From positions 186,001 through 250,000 of the forward strand of contig NZ_OY781472.1 in the NCBI RefSeq assembly GCF_963677035.1: DNA of 64,000 nucleotides, in the 5' to 3' direction. Made by a program: the position numbers and the translations under genes. The notes under the pieces are model-generated. The model ran no database searches. It saw only the letters and a list, made by a program, of their open reading frames with translations, and had not been told where the DNA came from. The stretch is from an uncultured Hyphomonas sp. Its GTDB lineage: Bacteria > Pseudomonadota > Alphaproteobacteria > Caulobacterales > Hyphomonadaceae. Position 1 is the stretch's first letter, and each line of letters starts with the position of its first letter. This document shows, in pieces, positions 33,761-42,598 of this stretch.

Positions 33761-34927
33761 CTAGAGGGTCCTCGCAATCAGCATTTTCATCACTTCGTTG
33801 GCGCCGCCATAGATGCGCTGGACGCGGGCGTCAGCGTACATCTGAGCGATGGGATATTCGTCCATATAGCCAAAGCCGCCATGCAGTTGCAGACACTCGT
33901 CGATGATCTTGCACTGAAGATCGCTGACCCAGTATTTCGACATTGAGGCCGTCGCCGCATCGAGTTCCCCCTTAAGGAGAAGCTCCGTGCAGTGATCAAC
34001 AAAAACTTTGGCGACCGTCGCTTCGGTCTTGCACTCGGCGAGCTTGAACTGGGTGTTCTGGAAATCGAAGATCGTGCCGCCGAAAGCCTTGCGGTTCTTC
34101 ACATATTCCACGGTTTCGTGGATCGCGCGCTCAATCATACCGACGCCCTGAAGACCGATGATCTGGCGTTCCTGAGGCAGTTTCTGCATCAGCTGGATGA
34201 AGCCCTTGCCTTCTTCCTCACCAAGCAGGGCCGAGGTCGGCACGCGTACGTCGTTGAAGAACAGCTCGGATGTGTCAGCCGCATGTTGGCCGACCTTTTC
34301 CAGATTGCGACCGCGCTCGAAGCCTTCGACCTCGTCGGTTTCAACGCACACAATGGAGATGCCTTTGGCGCCCAGCGCCGGATCGGTCTTGCAACAAACG
34401 AGGATCAGGTTCGCGGTCTGGCCGTTGGTGATGAAGGTTTTCGATCCGTTGATGACGTATTCATTGCCGTCCTTTTTGGCCGTGGTCTTCATCCCCTGAA
34501 GGTCTGACCCGGCGCCCGGCTCCGTCATCGCGATGGCTGTAACCAGTTCACCCGTCGCCATGCGCGGCAGCCAGCGTTGTTTCTGCTCTTCGCTGCCATA
34601 GGCGGAGATATAAGGCGCGACGATCGCGTTGTGCAGCGTGATGCCGAAACCATCGATCCCCTTCCACTGCTGTTGTTCGATGATGACGGCCTCATGGCGG
34701 AAGTCACCGCCCGCGCCGCCATATTCTTCGGGGGTCGATGCGCAGAGCAGGCCCATTTCGCCTGCCTTGGTCCAGATCTCGCGGGGCACGATGCCAGCCT
34801 TGCGCCAGTCCTGGACGTGGGGCACACATTCTTTCTCGAAGAACTGGCCAACCGCGTCAGAGAAAATGTCGAGTTCCTCATCCTGCCGCCAGGCAGCTTT
34901 AGGTACATTCAGCGGGCTCTGTTGCAT
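33761..34927 (-). CDS. Acyl-CoA dehydrogenase
   Basis: 388 residues, ATG at 34927 with GGAG 9 nt upstream; the frame to 34948 adds only MGSRRPD-like sequence and is not used. FAD-dependent first step of beta-oxidation. Motifs: ITAIAMTEPGAGSDLQGMKT-type (substrate/FAD), YVINGSKTFITNG, and the C-terminal QLHGGFGYMDEYPIAQMYADARVQRIYGGANEVMK, where the Arg-Ile-Tyr-Gly-Gly element corresponds to the family's R-I-Y-E/G-G segment. First gene of the operon with thioesterase, thiolase and fadJ-like. A MerR-type palindrome lies 52-65 bp upstream (34979-34992), and a TATATA stretch lies between it and the gene. Confidence 0.95.
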   Translation of the reverse strand: MQQSPLNVPKAAWRQDEELDIFSDAVGQFFEKECVPHVQDWRKAGIVPREIWTKAGEMGLLCASTPEEYGGAGGDFRHEAVIIEQQQWKGIDGFGITLHNAIVAPYISAYGSEEQKQRWLPRMATGELVTAIAMTEPGAGSDLQGMKTTAKKDGNEYVINGSKTFITNGQTANLILVCCKTDPALGAKGISIVCVETDEVEGFERGRNLEKVGQHAADTSELFFNDVRVPTSALLGEEEGKGFIQLMQKLPQERQIIGLQGVGMIERAIHETVEYVKNRKAFGGTIFDFQNTQFKLAECKTEATVAKVFVDHCTELLLKGELDAATASMSKYWVSDLQCKIIDECLQLHGGFGYMDEYPIAQMYADARVQRIYGGANEVMKMLIARTL

Positions 34928-34978
34928 GTCGGGTCTCCGGCTTCCCATATATATAGGTCGTAAGCCGGCGATTGCCGC

Positions 34979-34992
34979 TTACGTTCACGTAA
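34979..34992. promoter_or_regulatory. LiuR-like MerR operator candidate upstream of the beta-oxidation operon
   Basis: TTACGTTCACGTAA, a near-perfect palindrome (6-bp arms TTACGT/ACGTAA around TC). It shares the ACGT-core pattern of the MerR-subgroup (LiuR-like) operators of fatty-acid and branched-chain genes. A related 20-base site lies at 37522-37541, upstream of the MerR gene. The site lies 52 bp upstream of the acyl-CoA dehydrogenase start. Confidence 0.6.
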
Positions 34993-35141
34993 ACATGTAG
35001 CGAGCCGCCGGGGGCTTTCCCAGTCCTGCCGCAACGTAAGACCTGCGCGGATTCAGGGTAAATTTTGCCGCAGCCTGCCGCAGGGAGTGTAGCACATCCC
35101 CACGACAGGCTCGAGACAATCAAAAACGGGAAAATTCCGCC

Positions 35142-36923
35142 TTAGAAATCGTCAGCGTGGAGCGCCATCACTGGCGCCGCCCCGGTCTTCACTTTTGCGA
35201 GGTGAGCCGCACCATCCGGCAGCAGGCGCTCAACGAAGTAGCGTCCGGTCATCAGCTTGGTCTCGTAGAACGGTTCCTTGCCCTTCTTCTCCAGCGCGGT
35301 CTTCGCCATCTGGGCCCACATGAAGGCCAACGCCGTCAGGCCGAACAGGTGCAGATAATCGTGGCTGGACGCGCCGGCATTGTTGAAGTCCGACATGCCG
35401 TTCTGCATCAGCCACATCGTGCCCTCCTGCAGCTGCGTCTTGATGGACTGCAGTCCTTCAATGAACAGCGCCATGTCTTCATTGCCCTCGTTCGCAGCGA
35501 TGAATTCGTCCACTTCCGTGAAGAAGGAGAACACAGCCCGGCCACCATTCGCGGCGAGTTTGCGCCCGACAAGGTCCAGCGCCTGAACGCCGTTCGTGCC
35601 TTCATAGATGGTCGTGATCCGGCAATCGCGGACAATCTGCTCCATGCCCCATTCACGGGTGAAGCCCGATCCACCATGCAGCTGCAGACCGGTATTCGCG
35701 CACTCATAGCCTTTGTGGGTCAGATAGGCTTTCACCACCGGCGTCAGCAGCGCCATGTAGTCGCCCGCCTTCTCGCGCACACTTTCGTCCGGCGACTTGT
35801 GCTGCAAGTCAGCCTGGAACGCGGTCCAGTAGGTGAATGCCCGAGCGCCTTCAATGAAGGCTTTCTGGTCGAGCAGCATGCGGCGCACATCAGGGTGTAC
35901 AATGATCGGATCGGCCGGCTTGTCGGTGGCCTGCGCGCCAGTGAGCGAGCGGCCCTGAATGCGGTCGCGGGCAAAGTCGGCGGCGTTCTGATAGGCCAGC
36001 TCAGCTTGCGACAGCCCCTGAAGGCCAACGCCGAGGCGCGCTTCATTCATCATCACGAACATGGTGCGCATACCTTTATGCTCCTCGCCAACGAGGAAAC
36101 CGGTCGCGCCATCATAATTCATCACGCACGTCGCGTTGCCGTGGATGCCCATCTTTTCTTCGAGACCACCGCAGGAACAGTCATTGCGTTCGCCGATGGA
36201 GCCGTCTTCTGCCACCATGTACTTTGGCACCAGGAACAAAGAGATCCCCTTGATCCCTTCCGGGGCGCCCTCAATGCGCGCCAGAACGAGATGGATGATA
36301 TTGTCCGTCAGGTCCTGCTCACCACCGGAGATCCAGATCTTCTGGCCAGTGATCTTGTAGGTGCCGTCCTCCTGGGGGACGGCTTTCGTCTTGATCATCC
36401 CCAGATCAGTGCCGCACTGCGGCTCGGTCAGGTTCATCGTACCGGCCCACTCGGCCGACGCCATTTTCGGGCCGTACTTCGCCTTCAGCTCATCGGAGCC
36501 ACCAGCCATCAGTGCCTGAAATGCGCCATGGGTGAGCCCCGGATACATGCCGAACGCCATGTTCGACGATGAGACCATCTCGGTCCATGCGATGTTCACA
36601 ACATGCGGCAGGCCCTGCCCGCCCATTTCCGGGTCCACCGAGAGAAGCGGCCAGCCACCTTCGACCAGCTGCTTGTAGGCATCCGGGAAGCCATCCGGTG
36701 TTTTCACGCTTGCATCGTCGCTGCGAACACAGCCCTGGCGGTCACCAATAGCGTTCAGCGGATAAAGCACTTCCTTGGCGAACTTGCCGCCTTCCTCGAG
36801 AATTGCGCTGACCAGATCGGGTGTCACTTCCTCGAAACCCGGCAGGTTCGAATAATTCTGGATCTGCAGCACTTCCTGAAGAATGAAGCGCATGTCGCGG
36901 ATGGGGGCGTCGTAACGAGGCAT
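35142..36923 (-). CDS. Acyl-CoA dehydrogenase, long form with C-terminal extra domain
   Basis: 593 residues, longer than the typical 390. The N-terminal 40 residues (MPRYDAPIRDMRFILQEVL) are the family's extra leader. The core has GTMNLTEPQCGTDLG, KIWISGGEQD, AARLGVG-like, GGSGFTREWGMEQ and RITTIYEGTNGVQALDLVGRK with the catalytic Glu in YEGT. A C-terminal all-helical extra domain (AcylCoADH_C type) ends in MALHADDF. It acts on long-chain acyl-CoA or related substrates in bacteria with this architecture. It lies downstream of the MerR regulator on the same strand, 97 bp apart, with a strong hairpin (36946-36979) between the two. Confidence 0.95.
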   Translation of the reverse strand: MPRYDAPIRDMRFILQEVLQIQNYSNLPGFEEVTPDLVSAILEEGGKFAKEVLYPLNAIGDRQGCVRSDDASVKTPDGFPDAYKQLVEGGWPLLSVDPEMGGQGLPHVVNIAWTEMVSSSNMAFGMYPGLTHGAFQALMAGGSDELKAKYGPKMASAEWAGTMNLTEPQCGTDLGMIKTKAVPQEDGTYKITGQKIWISGGEQDLTDNIIHLVLARIEGAPEGIKGISLFLVPKYMVAEDGSIGERNDCSCGGLEEKMGIHGNATCVMNYDGATGFLVGEEHKGMRTMFVMMNEARLGVGLQGLSQAELAYQNAADFARDRIQGRSLTGAQATDKPADPIIVHPDVRRMLLDQKAFIEGARAFTYWTAFQADLQHKSPDESVREKAGDYMALLTPVVKAYLTHKGYECANTGLQLHGGSGFTREWGMEQIVRDCRITTIYEGTNGVQALDLVGRKLAANGGRAVFSFFTEVDEFIAANEGNEDMALFIEGLQSIKTQLQEGTMWLMQNGMSDFNNAGASSHDYLHLFGLTALAFMWAQMAKTALEKKGKEPFYETKLMTGRYFVERLLPDGAAHLAKVKTGAAPVMALHADDF

Positions 36924-37020
36924 CTTTGCGGGTCCTGTAAAGCGTGAAGGGCGTCTACCACTTTCGTAGCGCGCCCTTCTGGAAAGGTCTTTCTAATATG
37001 GCGGAAACCCGCCTTACAAA

Positions 37021-37500
37021 TCAGACTTCGTCAAGCTGCCGACGTGCCACAGCCTCATAGGCGGCGGCTTGGCGCTTGCCTTCTTCGGTGGGGCCGACCT
37101 GATCAACCAAGCCCTCCAGCCAGACGATCCCTTTGCGGAGTTCTCCGAGCGCGGTGTCGATATCTTCCCGCTGGATTTCCAGCTCTTTGACCTGTTTGCG
37201 GAATTTCTCCAGCATCATGCGCGTCTGCGCCCGTTTTCCGTCATTCAGCGCATAGAGATCAAGGATCTCGCGGATGTCGGCCAGCGGCAAACCAAGGCGC
37301 TTGAGGCGGACAATGATCGTCAGCCGGGCGCGGTCACGGTTTGAATAAACCCGCATCATGCCGTCACGCGCCGGGTGCAGCATGTCTTTGTCTTCATAGA
37401 AACGCAGAGCCCGTGGCGTGACCCCGAACTCCCGGGCGAGTTCAGAGATTGTGTAGGTGCGGGAATCTGCAGCGGAAATCGAGGGGTGCTTGTGTGACAT
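37021..37500 (-). CDS. MerR-family regulator (LiuR-like)
   Basis: 159 residues. N-terminal winged helix-turn-helix: YTISELAREFGVTPRALRFYEDKDMLHPARDG, then a helix with RLGLPLADIREILDLY and a C-terminal coiled helix. No cysteine pattern for metal sensing is visible, so the ligand is probably an acyl-CoA, as in LiuR-type regulators of beta-oxidation and leucine catabolism. Its own promoter has the palindrome at 37522-37541, and a related site precedes the acyl-CoA dehydrogenase operon. Inferred to control both. The downstream long acyl-CoA dehydrogenase at 35142-36923 may be in its transcript. Confidence 0.88.
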   Translation of the reverse strand: MSHKHPSISAADSRTYTISELAREFGVTPRALRFYEDKDMLHPARDGMMRVYSNRDRARLTIIVRLKRLGLPLADIREILDLYALNDGKRAQTRMMLEKFRKQVKELEIQREDIDTALGELRKGIVWLEGLVDQVGPTEEGKRQAAAYEAVARRQLDEV

Positions 37501-37521
37501 AGGGTCAACTTAGATCAAAGC

Positions 37522-37541
37522 TTACGCGAACGTCAACGTAA
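37522..37541. promoter_or_regulatory. LiuR-like MerR operator candidate at the regulator's own promoter
   Basis: TTACGCGAACGTCAACGTAA, with TTACG and CGTAA ends and two inner ACGT/ACG cores. Similar half-sites (ACGTAA, TTACGT) occur in the site at 34979-34992. It ends 22 bp upstream of the MerR start codon, a position suited to autoregulation. Confidence 0.55.
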
Positions 37542-37632
37542 CCCCCGAATAAATTTTGCGCCGTTCAGGCGCTCCGGGCCAATTAGCCGGAAATTACCCC
37601 ACAGTTATCAGATTAAGCGGAAATCTTTACCT

Positions 37633-37647
37633 TTAACCTCCCCTTAA
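37633..37647 (+). promoter_or_regulatory. CtrA-type box upstream of the PodJ-like gene
   Basis: Exact TTAA-N7-TTAA (spacer CCTCCCC), the consensus of the alphaproteobacterial cell-cycle regulator CtrA, 91 bp upstream of the PodJ-like start (37738). A GAGTC (GANTC, CcrM-type methylation motif) overlaps the start codon at 37740-37744; that 5-base motif could easily occur by chance. Confidence 0.65.
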
Positions 37648-37737
37648 GGAGACGCCTGCCATCAGACATGGGGAATATGAACAAATCTGCCTGTTTCGTT
37701 AACCGATGCGGGCGGATTGGCTGTCAGGAGTACGGGG

Positions 37738-40700
37738 ATGAGTCAGTCAGGCACAGTGGCGGCGAAGGGCATCGACCAACGCGCCCGCGAAGCCGCGAGA
37801 GAGGCCGCCCGCTCGGAAGGACTGACCCTGGGCGAATACCTCGACCGGCTGATGAAAGCCCCTGCTGAGGGCCGCCAGCCCAATGAAGTGCCTGGCCCGG
37901 CCGATGCCCGCCGTCCACGGTCCGGCTCGGCTGACGAAGCGCTTGAGCGACTGACACGCCGGATCGAAGCCACCGAGGCCCGCTCGGCCATGGCAATCAC
38001 CAGCATGGACGACACGATCCATGATCTGGTGGGCCGGCTGGAAGACACCCAGCAAACAACAGCAGCGATTGCCGGTCATGTCGAAGGCGTCATCGACCAG
38101 CTGCGCGAAACCCACAATGCCCTGAAGCAAAAGGTCCGGCGGCTGGAAGAAGACGATTCCCAGCAGGAAAACCTTGAGGCCATGAAAGCCCTCGAAAGTG
38201 CGCTCGGCAAGCTGGCCAGCCACGTCTATGAAGAGAGCGAACTTGCCGAACAGGAAACCCAGGCGATCAAGGGCCGGGTCGAATCCGGTTTCATGGACAT
38301 CATCGAACGCGTCGAGGCCATGGAAACCCGGGTTGAGACCACCCGGACTGACACCGCCGAACAGATCAAACAGGGCATCGAACAGGCCGCGCTGCGCGCC
38401 GCCGGCGTGGCACGTCAGGTTTCCGAACGCATGGACGGCCTCGAAACGGAAGTTCAGGAGCGCCTCAACGCCGTCAGCGACCGGGCAGAACGGCTGGAAG
38501 CCACCGAAACGCGTGTGGAGGCCATTGAGACCGATGTCTCCGGCGCGCTCGATTCCCTGGATATGCGGTTCGATCAGATCCAGAACCGGCTGACGCGCGC
38601 GGAAACCACGACGGACTCGGCGTTGAAGAATCTCGAAACAACGGTCTCAAGTCTCGATGAGCGGATCGGCGACGTTGCCAGCAAGGTCGCTCCAGAACTC
38701 GCTGACCAATTGCGGAGCGAGTTTGAAGCCCGGTTCGAAGACATGATGTCCTCCGTACGTGAGACGGTTGATGCCGTCCGCCAGGAGCTGGCAGAAGAAA
38801 TTTCGCGCACGGCAGCGACCTCCGGACAGGATGCCGTCGCTGAAGTGAAGGAAACGCTCAGCGGCATGCAGGAGCAACTGGACGCCAATGAAGCGCGTCA
38901 GGCCAGCGCCATCGAGCAAGTCTCAGCGCAGGTCGGAACGCTCAACGAGACGTTTGATACCCGGCTGCGTGAAGTGGAAGAACGCAGTGATGCCGCCACG
39001 GGCGAAGCCGTGCGCGAAGAAATCGAGCGTCTTGGCAATACGGTCAGTGAACGGATCGATGAACTTGCCGAAAACCTGACTCAGCGGGTCAATGAGGGTG
39101 AGGCCCGCAGCGCTGAAGCGATTGAGCAGATCGGCGATCAGGTTGCCGCCGCCAATAATCGCCTGCAGCTGCGCCAGAATGAGGCGATCAAGGCGCTGGC
39201 CGAACAGGTCGATGAAAACCGGAAGAAAGCCGATGCCCGTCTTTCTGATGCGCTCGCCGGTGTCTCCGAGCGCCTGGAACACATGCAATCGCAGGCCAAT
39301 GAATCCGTGTCACCGGTACAGAAGGCCATCGCCATGCTGGCGGCCCGCCTCGAAAGCCTGGAAGACAACACGCCGCCCCCCGGTGCGACGGCAGAACTGG
39401 ACAGCGTCCCCGCCAGCCTGGCTGACATCGATGATAATCCATTGTCAGACAGCCAGTTCGAAGCCTTTGATACACCATCTGAACTCGACAGCTTTGAAGA
39501 CTTCGACACATTCGACGCCTTTGCCGATTTGGGTGCTGAAGAGCCGGGCTCACGGATTGAACCGGCGGACGAAACCGATCCCCCCCTGCCCGACGCAGAG
39601 TCTAAGGCTTCAGAGGCCGACGATGGTGTCGCGTTCGAAGCCGAAGAAAACTACGCGGAAGCCCCCGTCGAAGATGCCCCCGTTGCCGAAGACTTTGAGG
39701 CCGGTCTCGAGTCCTGGAATTCCGAGCCAGGCGATGACACTCAGGCGGAAACGGAGGACTCATTCGAAGATTATTTCGACGAGATCCGCGCCGCTGTCGA
39801 AGGCCTGAGCTTCGCCACCATGGAGGCCGAAGCAGAAAAGGAAACAAGGCCAGGCGAGACCTCGGATCTGTTCAACGAGGAAAGTGAAGACGGCTTCGTC
39901 GCCTCCAAGGAAGCGCTGGACGGACTTGAAGGCCTCGACGATGCCCATACCGAGGCGCGGGAATCCGATATCTTCGACGAAGAAGAGTTTGAAGCAATCG
40001 ACCTCCCCGCCGCCGACTCCTCTGAGGATGAGCCAGAAGTCCCCGTGGCCGCAGTACCAGTCCCCAGTGATGTCGCTCCCGCTGAAGGGGCTGATAAGCA
40101 ACTCGACGCCGACACCGCCGATTACCTGACACGTGCGCGCAAAGCTGCCATGGCGGCGAGCTTTGGCAAAGGCAACACGCAAACAGTCAGCCCCTCCGGG
40201 CGGCCTTTGGTCCGGATGGCGTCCGCCGGATCCAGCCGCCTGCCCCTGATCGCGGCGGCCTCGGCTGTTGCTGTCGCAGGCGTGGCCGCGGGCGGTTACC
40301 TTTACATCCGGGGCAAGCAGGACGCGCCAGTCCAGTCTGCGCCGGTCAGCACCTATGTTGATCCGGGCACAAACGACGTAGCGGCCGCCTCGCTCGCGAC
40401 CGCCGAAGAGACGGCTGAAGCAGATGAGCGGTCCGTAGCGGCAACGATAGAAGACCTCTTCGGTGAATCGGCAACGCCGCCTGCTGAGGCACAGTATGCT
40501 CCGATTCCGCCCGTCGTTACCGTTCAGGCGGCGGCAGCATCTGGCAACTATATCGCGCAGTATCAACTGGCTCAGGAAAAGCTGACCTCGGGGGACTATG
40601 CCGATGGCGCGGCACTGATGCGCAAGGCCGCGCAGAAGGGCCTTCCCATCGCACAATACACGCTCGCCAAGCTACACGAGCGCGGCACCGGGGTTCCAAA

Positions 40701-41313
40701 AGATCTTTCCCTTGCACGGGAATGGACGGAGAAAGCGGCCACCGGCGGAAATGTGAAAGCCATGCACGACCTGGCCGTCTTCATGGCGGAAGGGGAAGGT
40801 GGTGAGCAAACTTATGCCGGCGCTGTGGAATGGTTCCGCAAGGGGGCCGAATATGGTGTGGTCGACAGCCAGTACAATCTCGGCGTCCTCTATGAGCAAG
40901 GTCTCGGCATCAGCCCGAACCTGACCGAATCCCTGTTCTGGTTCGACGTCGCCAACCGCAATGGTGACGGCGGTGCACCGGCAAAGATTTCTGAGCTGAT
41001 GGAACGTGTTTCCCCGGAAGCCGCCGCACAAGCTCGCAGCCGCGCCGCAACCTGGCAGCCTGCACCGGCCAACGCGATTGCCAATGGCCGCTTCGGGGCC
41101 CAGTCATGGAATATAGGCAATCCGCTGCAGGTTCAGGCGATCCAGAAAGCCCTGAACGTTCTCGGCTACGCGGCCGGTACGCCCGATGGCATCATGGGGG
41201 ATGGAACGGCCACCGCGATCCGTGATTATCAGCGCGCCAACAACCTGCCTGTAACGGGTACGGTGACGGCGGACCTGATCAATGCCCTGAACGCAGGCGC
41301 CAGCGCCAGCTGA
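37738..41313 (+). CDS. podJ: PodJ-like polar localization factor
   Basis: 1191 residues, start ATG 37738 with AGGAG upstream (the frame is open from 37717). The N-terminus has KGIDQRAREAAREAARSEG and GEYLDRLM, the head motif of PodJ-type proteins. Residues about 60-560 are a long predicted coiled coil, about 560-790 an acidic low-complexity region, a single membrane span is near 835-856 (LPLIAAASAVAVAGVAAGGYL), and the periplasmic part holds SEL1-type repeats (about 934-1080, e.g. GLPIAQYTLAKLHERGTGVPKD) and a C-terminal peptidoglycan-binding domain (QAIQKALNVLGYAAGTPDGIMG). This is the PodJ architecture. Known PodJ recruits polar factors in Caulobacter. Convergent with the amidohydrolase pair. 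Confidence 0.85.
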   Translation: MSQSGTVAAKGIDQRAREAAREAARSEGLTLGEYLDRLMKAPAEGRQPNEVPGPADARRPRSGSADEALERLTRRIEATEARSAMAITSMDDTIHDLVGRLEDTQQTTAAIAGHVEGVIDQLRETHNALKQKVRRLEEDDSQQENLEAMKALESALGKLASHVYEESELAEQETQAIKGRVESGFMDIIERVEAMETRVETTRTDTAEQIKQGIEQAALRAAGVARQVSERMDGLETEVQERLNAVSDRAERLEATETRVEAIETDVSGALDSLDMRFDQIQNRLTRAETTTDSALKNLETTVSSLDERIGDVASKVAPELADQLRSEFEARFEDMMSSVRETVDAVRQELAEEISRTAATSGQDAVAEVKETLSGMQEQLDANEARQASAIEQVSAQVGTLNETFDTRLREVEERSDAATGEAVREEIERLGNTVSERIDELAENLTQRVNEGEARSAEAIEQIGDQVAAANNRLQLRQNEAIKALAEQVDENRKKADARLSDALAGVSERLEHMQSQANESVSPVQKAIAMLAARLESLEDNTPPPGATAELDSVPASLADIDDNPLSDSQFEAFDTPSELDSFEDFDTFDAFADLGAEEPGSRIEPADETDPPLPDAESKASEADDGVAFEAEENYAEAPVEDAPVAEDFEAGLESWNSEPGDDTQAETEDSFEDYFDEIRAAVEGLSFATMEAEAEKETRPGETSDLFNEESEDGFVASKEALDGLEGLDDAHTEARESDIFDEEEFEAIDLPAADSSEDEPEVPVAAVPVPSDVAPAEGADKQLDADTADYLTRARKAAMAASFGKGNTQTVSPSGRPLVRMASAGSSRLPLIAAASAVAVAGVAAGGYLYIRGKQDAPVQSAPVSTYVDPGTNDVAAASLATAEETAEADERSVAATIEDLFGESATPPAEAQYAPIPPVVTVQAAAASGNYIAQYQLAQEKLTSGDYADGAALMRKAAQKGLPIAQYTLAKLHERGTGVPKDLSLAREWTEKAATGGNVKAMHDLAVFMAEGEGGEQTYAGAVEWFRKGAEYGVVDSQYNLGVLYEQGLGISPNLTESLFWFDVANRNGDGGAPAKISELMERVSPEAAAQARSRAATWQPAPANAIANGRFGAQSWNIGNPLQVQAIQKALNVLGYAAGTPDGIMGDGTATAIRDYQRANNLPVTGTVTADLINALNAGASAS

Positions 41314-41326
41314 TCACTTCCGGCCC

Positions 41327-42598
41327 CTATGGCTTCACATAGGCATAGGGGCGGTCCGCCTGATCCAGCGACAGGTAACGATCACGCAGCTCTGTCTGGC
41401 GCGAGGTCATCTCCTGCGGCTCCCCATCAATGAAGACCGCATCAGTGTTCGAGGTCACCTCCAGCGGATCACCGTCCCATGCAACGACATCGGCATGAGC
41501 GCCGGGCGCCAGAATTCCATACCCAGACAATCCGTAGATGGATGCAGGCGTTACAGTTAGCGCCTTCATAGCATCGTTCCAGTCCATACCATTAGCCACG
41601 GCATTGCCGGCAATCTGCGTCATCAGGCGGGCCAGATGCGTCGAGTCATCAAGGTTGACGATCGCGACCTCAACACCTGCATCATCGAGACGCGCCGCAT
41701 TTTCCTGCGTCGCCGCAAGCTGCGAGAAGCTTGAAGGCAGGTTTGAGAACCCGTCGACAATGACCGGAATATTCAGCTCCGCCAGCCGATCTGCGACACG
41801 CCACCCCTCATCGGCGCCGAGAATGGCAATTCTCAGATTCCGGTTCGACTCGGCAAGGTCCATCACAGCGTTCAGGTCGGTCGCGCTACGCGCATCAATC
41901 AGGATGAGCTGGCGTCCGCGTGCAGCTGGCGCGAGGGCCTCCGCATCCCGGCGGGACAAAGCATCCCCTTCACCGCCCGCAATGTAGCGGGCCGGGTATG
42001 CACGCGCGTCATCGAAGGCTGCCCGCAACTGAGCCCAGGCCGCCGGACGCGATCCACCGGCCAGCCCTGCCCCGCCTTCGCCGAGCGTGATGAAGGTGAA
42101 AGCCTTCGGCGTCAGGTCGGTGTCCTGCGCGCCGCTCGTATCGGCAATAAAGCCCTGACCGGCAAACAGGTTGGTCGACGGCTGCGGCGCAACGGCAATG
42201 CGCGTCACGCCGCCAAGCCGGCTGACATCCACTGCAGTGTCATCCGGATTGAACCCGTCGGAGGCATCCAGCGAGGCGGAAAACCCTGACATGGCGGCGA
42301 CGGCATCATTGGTCGAGTCTTCCGCATCGACTTCGATGATCCCTGTCCGGGAAAAAGCCGAGATGAGACCGGGCGTCACCCATTCGGCGCTGATCACTTC
42401 AGCACCTTCCGGTTTCGTCGCGCCGGACGGACCGACCGACATGATCGTGCCATTGCGGATAACCACGACCCCATTCTCGATCGTACCGGCATCGGTGCCG
42501 GTCCACACTTTCTTGCCCTCGATCACATAGGTTTGTGCCGAAGCGCCGAGCGCGGCCACAGCCGCAATTGCAGCGCTTGCCATCAGCTTGCGGATCAT
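41327..42598 (-). CDS. Amidohydrolase-fold protein lacking the N-terminal metal HxH motif
   Basis: 423 residues with a signal peptide (MIRKLMASAAIAAVAALGASAQ). It has the N-terminal composite sandwich and barrel of the amidohydrolase superfamily: VWTGTDAGTIENGVVVIRNG, AEWVTPGLIS. But where active members have a TPGxxDxHxH sequence this one reads TPGLISAFSRTG, with no histidines. The rest looks barrel-like, ending with SIYGLSGYGILAPGAHADVVAWDGDPLE, the standard C-terminal motif. It probably lacks the binuclear metal site and could be a structural or regulatory partner of the gene upstream, with which it overlaps by four bases (ATGA), or an enzyme with an altered mechanism. Confidence 0.8.
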   Translation of the reverse strand: MIRKLMASAAIAAVAALGASAQTYVIEGKKVWTGTDAGTIENGVVVIRNGTIMSVGPSGATKPEGAEVISAEWVTPGLISAFSRTGIIEVDAEDSTNDAVAAMSGFSASLDASDGFNPDDTAVDVSRLGGVTRIAVAPQPSTNLFAGQGFIADTSGAQDTDLTPKAFTFITLGEGGAGLAGGSRPAAWAQLRAAFDDARAYPARYIAGGEGDALSRRDAEALAPAARGRQLILIDARSATDLNAVMDLAESNRNLRIAILGADEGWRVADRLAELNIPVIVDGFSNLPSSFSQLAATQENAARLDDAGVEVAIVNLDDSTHLARLMTQIAGNAVANGMDWNDAMKALTVTPASIYGLSGYGILAPGAHADVVAWDGDPLEVTSNTDAVFIDGEPQEMTSRQTELRDRYLSLDQADRPYAYVKP

